Positions 50,663 to 59,612 of a DNA stretch of 64,000 nucleotides are shown here, piece after piece. The stretch is from Gemmatimonadota bacterium (GTDB lineage: Bacteria > Gemmatimonadota > Gemmatimonadetes > Gemmatimonadales > Gemmatimonadaceae), in contig JAJTHG010000017.1 of the NCBI GenBank assembly GCA_021298835.1, forward strand, positions 1 to 64,000, written 5' to 3'. A program made the translations under genes and the position numbers. A model generated the notes under the pieces. It did no database searches, was not told the origin of the DNA, and saw only the letters and a program-made list of their open reading frames with translations. Every line of letters begins with the position of its first letter. The first letter of the stretch is position 1.

Positions 50663-52789
50663 CTACTGCGCGACGCCCCCCAGCCCGACGCTGTTGAGCA
50701 TCCACGCGAACCGGAACGCCGTCTCCTTGAGGCGATCATACCGCCCCGACGCCCCGCCGTGGCCCGCCCCCATGTTGGTCCTGAGCAGCAGGTCGTTCCG
50801 GTCGGTCTTCATCGTCCGGAGTTTGGCCACCCACTTCGCGGGCTCCCAGTAGGCCACCTGGCTGTCGTTGAGCCCGGTGGTGACGAGCATCTGCGGATAC
50901 GCCTTCGCCGCGACGTTGTCGTACGGCGAGTAGCTCAGCATGTAGCGGTATTCCTCGGCCTTCGCCGGGTTCCCCCACTGCTCCCACTCCTGCGCCGTCA
51001 GCGGGATCGACGCGTCGGCCATCGTGTTGATGACGTCCACGAACGGCACGTCGGCCACGACCGCGTGGAAGAGGTCCGGCCGGAAGTTCACCACCGCCCC
51101 CATCAGGAGCCCGCCGGCCGATCCGCCGTTGATGACGAGCTTGTCCTTGCGCGTGTACTTGAGCCGGATCAGTCCTTCGGCGACGTCGATGAAGTCGAAG
51201 AACGTGTTCTTCTTCCGGAGCATCTTGCCGTCATCGTACCACCGTCGCCCCATCTCGCTGCCGCCGCGGATGTGCGCCAGCGCGTAGATCATCCCGCGAT
51301 CCACCAGCGAGAAGCGCGCGCTCGAGAACGTCGCCTCCTGCGTCGCGCCGTACGAGCCGTAGGCGTAGAGCAGCAGGGGATTCGTCCCGTCGAGCACGGT
51401 GCCCTTCCGCATGAGGACGGACACCGGCACCGAGGCGCCGTCGCGCGCCTTGACCATGAGCCGACGCACCTCGTATCGCGAGGCGTCCCAGCCCCCCAGC
51501 ACCTCCTCGCGCTTCCGGAGCTCGGCCTGTCGCGTCCCCATGTCGTAGTCGTACACGCTCGGCGGCGTCACGAAGCTCGAGTAGGTGTAACGCATCGTGC
51601 GGGTGGCATACTCCGGGTTCGCGGCCGGGAACACCCCGTACGCCGCCTCGGGCATCGTCACGTGGTGCCACGCCTTCGTCGCCCGGTCCACCACGCGCAG
51701 CCGCCGGAGTCCGCCGACGCGCTCGGCCACCACAGCGAAGTCCTTGAACGTGTCCACGCCCTCGACGAAGGCGTCGGCTCGCGTCGGCAGCCAGATCGGT
51801 GCCGTCGCGAGGTCGCCTCCGGCGTCGGGCAGCTCGACGACCTTGAAGTTCGTCGCCCCGCCCTGATTGGTCGCCACCAGCCAGCGGTCGCCCCAGTGCA
51901 CCGCGCTGTGCTCCACCCCGGGCTGCCGGGGCAGCAGGACGCGGGCCGGTTCCATCGGGCGGTCCGCCGGGATCACCCGCGTCTCCGCCGACGTGTAGCT
52001 CGCGCTCGTGATCTGGACGTACGCGCCGCTCTTCGTGCGGCTCACGTCCACACTGAAGAGCACGTCGTCGTCCCGGTACACCTCCGTGTCCTGCGCCACC
52101 GGCGTCCCGAGCACGTGGCGCCAGACGGCGTTCGCGCGGTTGGCGCCGTCGGCCTTCTGGTAGAACAGCGTACGGTTGTCATTCGCCCACGCGAGGCCCT
52201 CGATGAGGTTCGCGATCGTCTCCGGCAGCCACTCCCCCGTCTGCGTGTCCTTCACCCGCAGCGTGAAGTGGCGCAAGGCCACCGTGTCCTCGAGGACCGC
52301 CACGTAGCGGCCGTCGGGTGACGTGCTCACCCCGCCGAGCGAGTGGAAGGCCTTCCCGGCCGCGAGCTCGTTCTGGTCGAGATACACCTCTTCCGGCGCC
52401 GCGAGCGATCCGCGCCGGCGGGCGAGGGCGGGGTACTGCTTCCCCTCGTACGTCTTCGCGTAGTACCAGTAGCCGTCGCGGAAGACCGGCACCGAGAGGT
52501 CCGTCTGCTTGGTGCGCGAGAGCATCTCCTGATACACCCGGTCCGCCAGCGGCTTGAGCGCGGCCGTCCTGGCCTCGGTGTACGCGTTCTCGGCCTCAAG
52601 GTACCGGATGACCGCGGGGTCCTCGCGGTTGCGCAGCCAGTGCCAGTCGTCCCGCCGGACGTCCCCGTGCAAGGTATCGACGTGCGGCCGGCGTTCCGCC
52701 ATCGGGGGCGTCTGGGCGTCGAGCATCGCGGCGAGGAGCGCGGTGAGGAGCGCGGTGAGGAGCGCGGTGAGCAGCAGGGTCAGTCGCAT
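50663..52789 (-). CDS. Secreted S9 prolyl-oligopeptidase-family peptidase (oligopeptidase B type)
   Basis: The protein has 708 residues from the ATG at 52789. A signal peptide is present whose core is a TALL repeat, cleaved near LDAQ. A beta-propeller domain (about 35-430) is followed by an alpha/beta-hydrolase domain with nucleophile motif GGSAGG and catalytic histidine in GAGHGGASGRY. WHWLRNREDPAVIRYLEAEN near the N-terminus is typical of the family. It cleaves short peptides after basic residues or proline, probably in the periplasm. It is transcribed alone. Confidence 0.9.
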   Translation of the reverse strand: MRLTLLLTALLTALLTALLAAMLDAQTPPMAERRPHVDTLHGDVRRDDWHWLRNREDPAVIRYLEAENAYTEARTAALKPLADRVYQEMLSRTKQTDLSVPVFRDGYWYYAKTYEGKQYPALARRRGSLAAPEEVYLDQNELAAGKAFHSLGGVSTSPDGRYVAVLEDTVALRHFTLRVKDTQTGEWLPETIANLIEGLAWANDNRTLFYQKADGANRANAVWRHVLGTPVAQDTEVYRDDDVLFSVDVSRTKSGAYVQITSASYTSAETRVIPADRPMEPARVLLPRQPGVEHSAVHWGDRWLVATNQGGATNFKVVELPDAGGDLATAPIWLPTRADAFVEGVDTFKDFAVVAERVGGLRRLRVVDRATKAWHHVTMPEAAYGVFPAANPEYATRTMRYTYSSFVTPPSVYDYDMGTRQAELRKREEVLGGWDASRYEVRRLMVKARDGASVPVSVLMRKGTVLDGTNPLLLYAYGSYGATQEATFSSARFSLVDRGMIYALAHIRGGSEMGRRWYDDGKMLRKKNTFFDFIDVAEGLIRLKYTRKDKLVINGGSAGGLLMGAVVNFRPDLFHAVVADVPFVDVINTMADASIPLTAQEWEQWGNPAKAEEYRYMLSYSPYDNVAAKAYPQMLVTTGLNDSQVAYWEPAKWVAKLRTMKTDRNDLLLRTNMGAGHGGASGRYDRLKETAFRFAWMLNSVGLGGVAQ
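52733..52780 (-). repeat. 12-bp repeat in the oligopeptidase signal peptide
   Basis: Three perfect copies of GAGGAGCGCGGT (plus strand 52733-52768) and a degenerate fourth encode the signal-peptide core TALL-TALL-TALL. Copy-number changes would keep frame but alter the hydrophobic core length and so secretion efficiency. Confidence 0.85.
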
Positions 52790-52856
52790 GGGGACGGGGA
52801 GAGGAGCGCGTGGCGCTTCGCGCGCGACGGGCCGTGATCCGCCGCCAGACGCGAAA

Positions 52857-52882
52857 GGCGCGTCGGGCCGGCCCGACGCGCC
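52857..52882 (-). terminator. Strong hairpin after metK
   Basis: A perfect 26-base palindrome (GGCGCGTCGGGCC and its complement) gives an 11-base-pair stem with a GGCC loop, 26 bases after the metK stop. On the minus strand it is followed by a short TTTC. It separates metK from the oligopeptidase gene. Confidence 0.8.
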
Positions 52883-52908
52883 CCACATGTATAACCCCGC
52901 GCCCGTGC

Positions 52909-54006
52909 CTACGCCTTCGCCGCCTGCTCCCACGGCAACGACGGCTTGCCGAAGTGCCCGTAGTTCGTCGTCTCGCGGTAGATCGGCCGCTTGAGGTCGA
53001 GCGTCTCGATGATCGCGTTCGGCGTGAAGCTGAACCCGCGCACCAGTTCCTCGGCGGCCCGCGCGTCCCCCGTGCCGAACGTGTCCACACGCACCGACAC
53101 GGGCTCGGCCCGGCCGATCGCGTAGCCCACCTGCACCTCGGCCTTCTTCGCCAGCTTGGCCTCCACCACGCGGCGCGCGGCGTAGCGGCAGAAGTAGGCC
53201 CCCGACCGGTCCACCTTCGTCGGGTCCTTGCCCGAGAAGGCCCCGCCGCCGTGCCGACCTGCGCCGCCGTACGAGTCCACGATGATCTTGCGGCCGGTCA
53301 CCCCCGCGTCCGCCGAGGGCCCTCCCTCGACGAACGAGCCGGTCGGGTTCACCAGCACCTCGATCGTCGGGTTCCACCACGGCCCGAGCACCTTCGGCGC
53401 CAATTGCGCCGCGACGTACTCGCGGATCTGCTCCTGCTTCGCCGTGGCCGAGTGCTGCGTCGAGACGAGGACCGTCCGTACCGCCACCGGCACGTTCCCG
53501 TCGTATTCCACCGAGACCTGCGTCTTCGCGTCCGGGCGGAGGAAGTCCACGATCCGGTGCTTGCGGTCGTACGCCAGCTGGCGCGAGAGCGCGTGCGCGA
53601 GCTGGATCGGCAGCGGCATCAGTTCGGGCGTCTCGTCGGTCGCGTAGCCGAACATGATCCCCTGGTCGCCGGCGCCGCCGGGGTTCACGCCCTGCGCGAT
53701 CTCCGGGCTCTGCTTCGAGAGGATCTCGGTGATGTGCACGTCCTCGGCGTTGAACGCCTCGGCGCGGTCGATGTAGCCGATCTCGCGGATCGCCTGGCGC
53801 GCGACGGCGACGTGGTCCACCGTCCCCGACGAGGTGATCTCGCCCGCCAGCACCAGGTTGCCGCTCTTGGCCAGCACCTCGCACGCGACCCGCGCGTGCG
53901 CATCCTGCACGAGGTAGGCGTCGAGAATCGAGTCGGCGATGAAGTCGCAGACCTTGTCGGGATGTCCCTCGGACACCGACTCGGACGTGAAGATGTAACG
54001 GCTCAC
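52909..54006 (-). CDS. metK: S-adenosylmethionine synthetase
   Basis: The protein has 365 residues. The GTG at 54006 was chosen over the ATG at 54027 because GAGGGG lies about seven bases before it. The ATP-binding N-terminus SEGHPDKVCDFIADSILDAY and both signatures are intact: GAGDQGIMFGYATDE and GGGAFSGKDPTKVDRSGAY. It makes SAM from methionine and ATP in the cytoplasm. The 180-base gap to the divergent gene holds a TATAAG (plus strand) that may serve that neighbour; no clear SAM riboswitch was found. Confidence 0.98.
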   Translation of the reverse strand: MSRYIFTSESVSEGHPDKVCDFIADSILDAYLVQDAHARVACEVLAKSGNLVLAGEITSSGTVDHVAVARQAIREIGYIDRAEAFNAEDVHITEILSKQSPEIAQGVNPGGAGDQGIMFGYATDETPELMPLPIQLAHALSRQLAYDRKHRIVDFLRPDAKTQVSVEYDGNVPVAVRTVLVSTQHSATAKQEQIREYVAAQLAPKVLGPWWNPTIEVLVNPTGSFVEGGPSADAGVTGRKIIVDSYGGAGRHGGGAFSGKDPTKVDRSGAYFCRYAARRVVEAKLAKKAEVQVGYAIGRAEPVSVRVDTFGTGDARAAEELVRGFSFTPNAIIETLDLKRPIYRETTNYGHFGKPSLPWEQAAKA

Positions 54007-54186
54007 GAAAGCCCCTCGGGGGCGCATGCCTTAGACGGTTGGGGCAGGGTCCACGCGCCGCCCGTCAAGGCGTCAAATCACGGCACGCGACGCTATAAGG
54101 TGGCTCCGGGCATTTCATCCGTCAAGCCGGATACAAGGATGGAGCAGGACCCTCGACCAGTCTGCCGCCGACCATAACTTTGAGGG

Positions 54187-56211
54187 GTGCCACCACTCAC
54201 TGCCGTCGTCACGCCGCGCTGCACGCTGCTGCTCCTGCTCGCCGCCCCGGCGACGCTCCTCGCCCAGCCCGCCCGCCGCGCGATCGTCGTCTCCTACGAC
54301 TCGTTCAACGAGGCCCGGGTGGCCGGCCTCCTCGGCGATGCCGTCCCCACGTTCCGCGCGATGACCCGCGAGGCCGCGTGCACCGACGGGGCGCGCCCGA
54401 TGTTCCCCTCGCTGACCGCGGCCAGTCACGCGGCAATCTGGACCGGCGCCTGGGGCAACGTGAACGGGATCGCCGGCAACCGGCTCATGCTGCCCGCCTC
54501 CGACTCGGGCTCGGTCCTCGCCACCGGTGACGGTTTCCGGTTCGAGAACCTGAACGCCGAGCCGGCGTGGATCACGTTCGCCCGACAGGGGCGGCGCGTC
54601 GTCGGGCTGCACGTCACGCAAGCGCCGAACGTGCCGGGGTACCCGTGGCGCGCCGATCGCGAAGCCATGCGGGCCGCCGCCGCCGATGCACTCGCCCGTC
54701 CCGGGACGTGGGTCCTCAACGGCTACAACGACAAGATCGCCGAGGCGCGCGTCCTCACCGAGGCCGACCTGCCGCCACGCCCCGCCGGGTCGTGGGCCGC
54801 ACTCCGCCGACTCCCCGAGACGTCTCGCCCCCTGCACGAACTGGCATGGACCATCGGGCGCGATTCCGCGTTTGCCCTCGTCGTCGCGACCGGACCGACC
54901 GCTGATCGCCTCTATGTTTCGCTCGGCACCCGCGACCTCGCGCGGGCCGTCGAAGTGCGCGCCCTCGAGGCCGCGCCGGCCGGTGCCGCCGAGCCGCTGG
55001 CCCGCCACTTCTCGGCCCCGCTCGCCGTGCACGTCGGGGCGGGCCGCGGCTTCGTCCGCTGGCGGCTCTTCGCCCTCGCGGCCGACGGCGCGCGCTTCAC
55101 CCTGTTCCAGCCCGAGGTGAACGTCGTCAGCGCGAACCGGCCCGACGTCGCCGACGCCCACGATCTGGCCGTCGAGGGCTTCCACGGCAACGGCGCTGGC
55201 TTTCTCTGGATGCGCGGTCGACTCGGCCCCACCTATCGCGCGGGCGGCGACGGTACCGCCGAGCGCCGGTATCTCGAAACCGTCGAGCTCTCGGTGCAGA
55301 GCAGTCTGCGGGGGACCGAGTGGGCGTGGAAGCACGGGCGCCCCGATGCCCTCTTCACCTACTTGAGCGTCGGTGACGCCGTCGATCACGACGTTTGGGG
55401 AGACGCCTGGCCGGCTCCCGATGTCGCCCACGACACCGTCCGCGTCCGCCGCGCGCGCGAGGTGCGCGCCGCCGTCTGGGCGCTCGCCGACCGGCACCTC
55501 GCGCACCTGCACCGCCTCGTCCGCACGCAGCCCGGTACCGCGATCTTCGTGACCGGCGACCACGGGATGCGTGCCACGTGGAAGCGCCTGCGCGTCAATG
55601 TCGTGCTCGCGGACGCCGGGTTGCTCGTGCTCGACACCGTCATCAACCGGAATGGCGCGCGGACCGACACGCTCGTGCGGATCAACCCGAAGTACTCACA
55701 GGTCGTCAGTCCGACGGGCTACTGGCTCACCGCGAATACCACTGGCCGAGGCGGACTGGTCCCAGCCGACAGAGCCGAGGCCCTCCTCGAGGCCGCCGCC
55801 GACGCCCTGCGGCAGGTGCGGGACATCGACGGTGCCCCGGTGGTCACGGGCGTGCGCCGGCCGGTCAGCGAGGATTCGCTCGGGCTCGGCGGTCCTGCCG
55901 GCGGCGACCTCTACTGGGATGTCCGGGACGGCTGGGGTGTCTCCGCCGACGTCCGTGGCCCCGCCTTCGGCGCCGACCGCGACCCGAGCGGGGCGCACGG
56001 CTTCACCAGCACCGACTTCGACATGCAGACGGCGTTCTGCGCATGGGGACCCGGAATTCCCGCCGGGCGCCATGCGGATGGGCGGATCATCGACGTGATG
56101 CCCACGGTCGCGGAATGGTTGCGGGCAGCCCCGCCGGCGGACGCGCGCGGAACCTCGCAACTGCGGCGATTCCTCGGCGTCGCGGAACGCTCGCGGCGGT
56201 CGCGTCGGTAG
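54187..56211 (+). CDS. Secreted alkaline-phosphatase-superfamily phosphodiesterase
   Basis: The 674-residue protein has a GTG start and a signal peptide (about 1-27, LLAQP). Metal and nucleophile motifs are VVSYDSFNE, FPSLTAASHAAIWTG (threonine nucleophile), SVGDAVDHDVWGD and VTGDHGMR. This is the ectonucleotide pyrophosphatase/type I phosphodiesterase branch. It probably cleaves phosphodiesters or nucleotides in the periplasm; the substrate is unknown. It is related in domain, but not closely in sequence, to the fusion protein at 4235-6676. Confidence 0.85.
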   Translation: MPPLTAVVTPRCTLLLLLAAPATLLAQPARRAIVVSYDSFNEARVAGLLGDAVPTFRAMTREAACTDGARPMFPSLTAASHAAIWTGAWGNVNGIAGNRLMLPASDSGSVLATGDGFRFENLNAEPAWITFARQGRRVVGLHVTQAPNVPGYPWRADREAMRAAAADALARPGTWVLNGYNDKIAEARVLTEADLPPRPAGSWAALRRLPETSRPLHELAWTIGRDSAFALVVATGPTADRLYVSLGTRDLARAVEVRALEAAPAGAAEPLARHFSAPLAVHVGAGRGFVRWRLFALAADGARFTLFQPEVNVVSANRPDVADAHDLAVEGFHGNGAGFLWMRGRLGPTYRAGGDGTAERRYLETVELSVQSSLRGTEWAWKHGRPDALFTYLSVGDAVDHDVWGDAWPAPDVAHDTVRVRRAREVRAAVWALADRHLAHLHRLVRTQPGTAIFVTGDHGMRATWKRLRVNVVLADAGLLVLDTVINRNGARTDTLVRINPKYSQVVSPTGYWLTANTTGRGGLVPADRAEALLEAAADALRQVRDIDGAPVVTGVRRPVSEDSLGLGGPAGGDLYWDVRDGWGVSADVRGPAFGADRDPSGAHGFTSTDFDMQTAFCAWGPGIPAGRHADGRIIDVMPTVAEWLRAAPPADARGTSQLRRFLGVAERSRRSRR

Positions 56212-56218
56212 GTCCGGC

Positions 56219-56797
56219 ATGCGTCCTCGCCTCTGCATCCTTGCCGGCGCGGTCGGCATCCCGCTCTGGTGCGCCGCGCTGGCCGCCCAATCCCCCGCTC
56301 CCCCGCGCCGGGCGGCGTTGAGTATCGGGCTCGCCGGGGGGCGGTACGAGTATGACGCCTCGGGCACGGGCATGGCCAACAACGTCGGGGTGACTGTCGG
56401 TTGGCACCGAACGCCGCGCTGGCTAGACGTCGAGTCGCGGCTGACCTTCAGCCGCTTTCGGCAGCAGAGTGGCATCTTCACCTTCGACCCGATGCAGGGT
56501 TTTCTGGAGGGGGGACCACGGGCGCTGACGCTCACCCACCTCGAGCACCAGATCGCCTTGATCGCACCATGGATGGGGTTGCGGCCCTATGTCGGCCTGC
56601 TCCTTGGCACGTCGCTGGCCACCGGCGAGCGCGATTACGAATTCCCCCTCGGTTCGAGCATCGGCGCGTCCATGGGCCTCCGCCTGCAGGGCGACACCGG
56701 CCCGAACGTGGGCACCGGGCTCCGCGTGCGGGTGCTCGATCACATCGGGATGTTCGCCGCCGAAGTCACCTTCGACGTCCGCTTCCCCATCCGGTGA
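56219..56797 (+). CDS. Small outer-membrane-type beta protein
   Basis: The 192-residue protein has a signal peptide (about 1-24, ALAAQ). The rest shows alternating hydrophobic strands with aromatic ends (SIGLAGGRYEYDASGTGMAN, VGVTVGWHRTPRWLDVESRL) and ends FPIR, compatible with an eight-stranded barrel. The family was not recognised. Seven bases follow the phosphodiesterase stop, and the 3' end overlaps the convergent antiporter gene by 32 bases. Confidence 0.7.
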   Translation: MRPRLCILAGAVGIPLWCAALAAQSPAPPRRAALSIGLAGGRYEYDASGTGMANNVGVTVGWHRTPRWLDVESRLTFSRFRQQSGIFTFDPMQGFLEGGPRALTLTHLEHQIALIAPWMGLRPYVGLLLGTSLATGERDYEFPLGSSIGASMGLRLQGDTGPNVGTGLRVRVLDHIGMFAAEVTFDVRFPIR

Positions 56798-58184
56798 CGA
56801 CCGCGACCCCCAGCACCGCCACCAGCCCCCACGCGTAGGCGTTCCACCGTCCCACCTCCCACGGCGAGAGTGCCGGCATCGCTGCGGCGCCGCGCGTGAC
56901 GCCGGCCGCGAGGATCGGCGGCAGGAAGTACGGCAGGACGAACGGCCACGTGCACACCGCAAGATCGAGCAGGTTCGCGCGCCGGTAGCCGCCGATTCCC
57001 GCAGCTTCGCCGCGCCGCCGGGCCACGTCCCCCACGGCCAGGATGGCGACGACGCTGTGCATCGTCAGGAGCGCCGCGGCGCTCACCATGGCGACGATCC
57101 CGCCCTCCGCCGCACGTGCCGACGGCGCCTCGCCTGCGCCCCCTCTGGCCGCGATCCGCTCGAGCACCCCGCTCCGGCGCAGCGGCCCCACCAGCGCCAT
57201 GAGCAGCAGCGTGAAGACGCTCACGCCCACGCCACGCTGCAGTCCGTCGAGTACGAGTCCCTTGGCGCCGAAGGCCGACCGATCCACCGACACCACCTGC
57301 GCGGGCGTCAAGAGCCCGAGGCCCAGCGCGATCGCCAGCGAGGCGGCGACGCCCGCCATGAGGCCCTCGACCAGATGGCGTCCGCGCAGCAGCAGCACGA
57401 TCACCAGCGTGGGGGCCGCGAGCATGGCCAGCGCCGCCGGTCGCGCGTTCGTGGGGGCCGCCGTCGCGGGGGCGCCGTTTCCTCCGCCGAAGGCCGCGAG
57501 GACGAGCAGCGCCGCGCCACCCGCTGCCAGTGCGTACGGGAGGCGCGCCCGCACCGTCCCCGCGATGTCCACGCCCTGCGTGCCACTCGACGCGATCGTC
57601 GTGTCGCTGATCGGCGAGAGCGAATCGCCGAACGTCGCGCCGGCGAGGATCGCGCCGGCCAAGGGGCCCGGCGCCGCCTCCGCCCCGGCGCCTGCGGGAT
57701 ACAGGAGCGGCCCGCAGAGGAGGATCGTCCCGAAGCTCGTCCCGGTGGCGGTGCTCACGAGGGCGCACACCAGCATCGCCGCCGCCACGTATCCTCCGCC
57801 GCGCACCCCGACCGCCCGCGCCGACTCGGTCAGGGCCGGTACGACGCCGCTCGCACCGAGCACGCTCGCGATCACGCCGCTCAGCAGCCACGCCACCAGC
57901 ATCACCGCCACCAGCCGGTCGCTCATCCCGTCGAGCATCGCCTCGGCGTAGGCGGTGCGGTCCGTCGCGAGTGCGAGCCCCGTCCCCAGGGCGAGCACCA
58001 GCACCGGCCAGAAGCCGCGCTCGTCCGGCGCCCCGGCGAGCGCCAGTGCGGCGACGCCTGCCACGAATACGACGAAGGGCGCCAGCGCCCCCGCCATGCC
58101 ACCGCGAAACGTCAGGACCTCGCCGGGTGTCGTCACGCGCGCAAGCTCGCCCCGCGCCGCCGCGCGCGCTACGCTTGTGGCCAT
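56766..58184 (-). CDS. NhaC-type Na+/H+ antiporter
   Basis: The protein has 472 residues from the ATG at 58184; a GTG at 58136 is possible and would clear the divergent gene. It has about 11 membrane helices. SSGTQGVDIAGTVR, ATGTSFGTILLCGPLLYP and GATFGDSLSPISDTTIASS are typical of the NhaC family ion path. It exchanges protons for sodium or an organic substrate. Its ATG lies on the same CATG as the ATG of the divergent gene. Confidence 0.87.
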   Translation of the reverse strand: MATSVARAAARGELARVTTPGEVLTFRGGMAGALAPFVVFVAGVAALALAGAPDERGFWPVLVLALGTGLALATDRTAYAEAMLDGMSDRLVAVMLVAWLLSGVIASVLGASGVVPALTESARAVGVRGGGYVAAAMLVCALVSTATGTSFGTILLCGPLLYPAGAGAEAAPGPLAGAILAGATFGDSLSPISDTTIASSGTQGVDIAGTVRARLPYALAAGGAALLVLAAFGGGNGAPATAAPTNARPAALAMLAAPTLVIVLLLRGRHLVEGLMAGVAASLAIALGLGLLTPAQVVSVDRSAFGAKGLVLDGLQRGVGVSVFTLLLMALVGPLRRSGVLERIAARGGAGEAPSARAAEGGIVAMVSAAALLTMHSVVAILAVGDVARRRGEAAGIGGYRRANLLDLAVCTWPFVLPYFLPPILAAGVTRGAAAMPALSPWEVGRWNAYAWGLVAVLGVAVVTGWGSGRRR

Positions 58185-58557
58185 GCCGAACGACCGCCCC
58201 GGCCCCGTCCCCGACGACGCCTTCACGCTCTACGACCTCCGCGTCGAGACCGTCGCCGGTCCGCAGCCGATGGTCTGCAACCACCCGGTCGGCAGCTGGT
58301 TCGAGCTGTCGGGCGAGAACCTGTCGTTCCCGCCGGGCCAGACGTTTCCGCTCTATCCGCTCGCGGCGATCCTCCCCCTCCTGCCGGCCAAGCAGCGCCC
58401 GACGGATCCCAACGACTGGATGACCACCGACGCCGAGATCGCCTGCCCCGATCCCCATTGCGGCGGGCGGTTCCGCATCACGCGCACCGGGATGACGACG
58501 TTCCGGCACGGCGAGGTGACGCGCGTGCCGCTGCCGGGCGGGACCTCGCGGCCGTGA
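58183..58557 (+). CDS. TIGR04076-like protein
   Basis: The 124-residue protein shows FTLYDLRVETVAG, CNHPVGSWFELSGENLSFPP, PLYPLAAILPLLPAKQR and CPDPHCGGRFRI. The layout (YDL-x-V-E start, a VG-F-L-block and a CPDP-x-C motif) fits the TIGR04076 family, often found next to aldo/keto reductases. Function is unknown; the cysteines could bind metal. The stop overlaps the next start. Confidence 0.75.
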   Translation: MPNDRPGPVPDDAFTLYDLRVETVAGPQPMVCNHPVGSWFELSGENLSFPPGQTFPLYPLAAILPLLPAKQRPTDPNDWMTTDAEIACPDPHCGGRFRITRTGMTTFRHGEVTRVPLPGGTSRP

Positions 58558-59609
58558 CGTCCCCCCCCGGCATCCCGACGTTCCCGCTTGGTGGGGCCTA
58601 CGCCTGCCCGCGGCTCATCAAGGGCGGGTGGCAGCTTGCCGGCGGCCACGGGGCGATCGATCGCGAACGGGCGATCGAGGACTCCCTCGCCTACGCCGAG
58701 GCGGGCATCACGGCGTTCGACTGCGCCGACATCTACACGGGCGTCGAGGCCCTGCTCGGCGAGGTGCGGCGCCGCTGGGCGACCGCGCATCCCGACGCGT
58801 CGCCGCTCCGGGTGCACACGAAGTGCGTTCCCGACCTGGCCGCCCTGCCCACGCTCCGGGCGGCCGACGTCCACGCGCTGGTGGACCGCTCGCGCGAGCG
58901 ACTGGGGCAGTCCACGCTCGACCTCGTGCAGTTCCACTGGTGGGACTTCGCGATCCCGGGGTTCGAGGCGGCGGTGCAGGCGCTCGACACCTGCCGGCGC
59001 GACGGTCGCCTGCGGTTGGTGGGCCTGACGAACACCGACGCGGCGCATCTCGGCCGCGTGCTGGCCCTGGGCGTCCCCGTGGCCTCGAACCAGGTGCAGG
59101 TCTCGCTGCTCGATCGCCGCGCGCTGCGCGAGCAGGCCGGGTTGTGCGCCGAACACGGGATCGCCCTTCTGGCCTACGGCACGTTGGCGGGCGGATTCTT
59201 CCACGAACGATGGCTCGGCGCGGCCGACCCGGCGCCCGACTTCGAGAACCGATCACTCGTGAAGTACCGGCTGATCATCGAGGAGTGCGGCGGGTGGCAC
59301 GCCTTTCAGGCGCTGCTCGTGATCCTCGCCGGGATCGCTGCGCGTCACGCCACGACGATCGGCACCGTGGCAGTGGCGTGGGCGCTCGCCCAGCCGGCCG
59401 TGGGGGCGGCGATCGTCGGTTCACGAAACGCGACGCACCTCGCGGAGACGCGTCGCATCGCGACGGTGCGGCTTGGCCCGGCCGACCTCGCCGACCTCGA
59501 GCCGTGGCTCGCCGCGCACCCCGGCCCGCAGGGTCCTGTCTACGGGCTGGAGCGGGATCGCACGGGGCGGCACGGCAGCATCATGCGCTACAACCTCAAC
59601 CGCGGGTGA
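58554..59609 (+). CDS. Aldo/keto reductase
   Basis: The 351-residue protein has a GTG start overlapping the previous stop. It is an AKR-type TIM barrel with GGWQLAGGHGAIDRERAIED, FDCADIYTGVEALLGEV (catalytic aspartate and tyrosine), the HTK lysine in VHTKCVPDL and histidine in VQFHWWDF; GTLAGGFFHERWLG is the cofactor region. It is a NADPH-dependent carbonyl reductase of unknown substrate, probably working with the TIGR04076-like protein. Confidence 0.9.
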   Translation: MTSPPGIPTFPLGGAYACPRLIKGGWQLAGGHGAIDRERAIEDSLAYAEAGITAFDCADIYTGVEALLGEVRRRWATAHPDASPLRVHTKCVPDLAALPTLRAADVHALVDRSRERLGQSTLDLVQFHWWDFAIPGFEAAVQALDTCRRDGRLRLVGLTNTDAAHLGRVLALGVPVASNQVQVSLLDRRALREQAGLCAEHGIALLAYGTLAGGFFHERWLGAADPAPDFENRSLVKYRLIIEECGGWHAFQALLVILAGIAARHATTIGTVAVAWALAQPAVGAAIVGSRNATHLAETRRIATVRLGPADLADLEPWLAAHPGPQGPVYGLERDRTGRHGSIMRYNLNRG

Positions 59610-59612
59610 CCC

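Noticed and set aside
54007-54186. SAM riboswitch before metK
   Set aside because: The minus strand has GTGATTTGACG, reminiscent of SAM-II loops, but the expected P1 stem and the downstream GCTAAAG pseudoknot partner could not be paired. A covariance search would be decisive.
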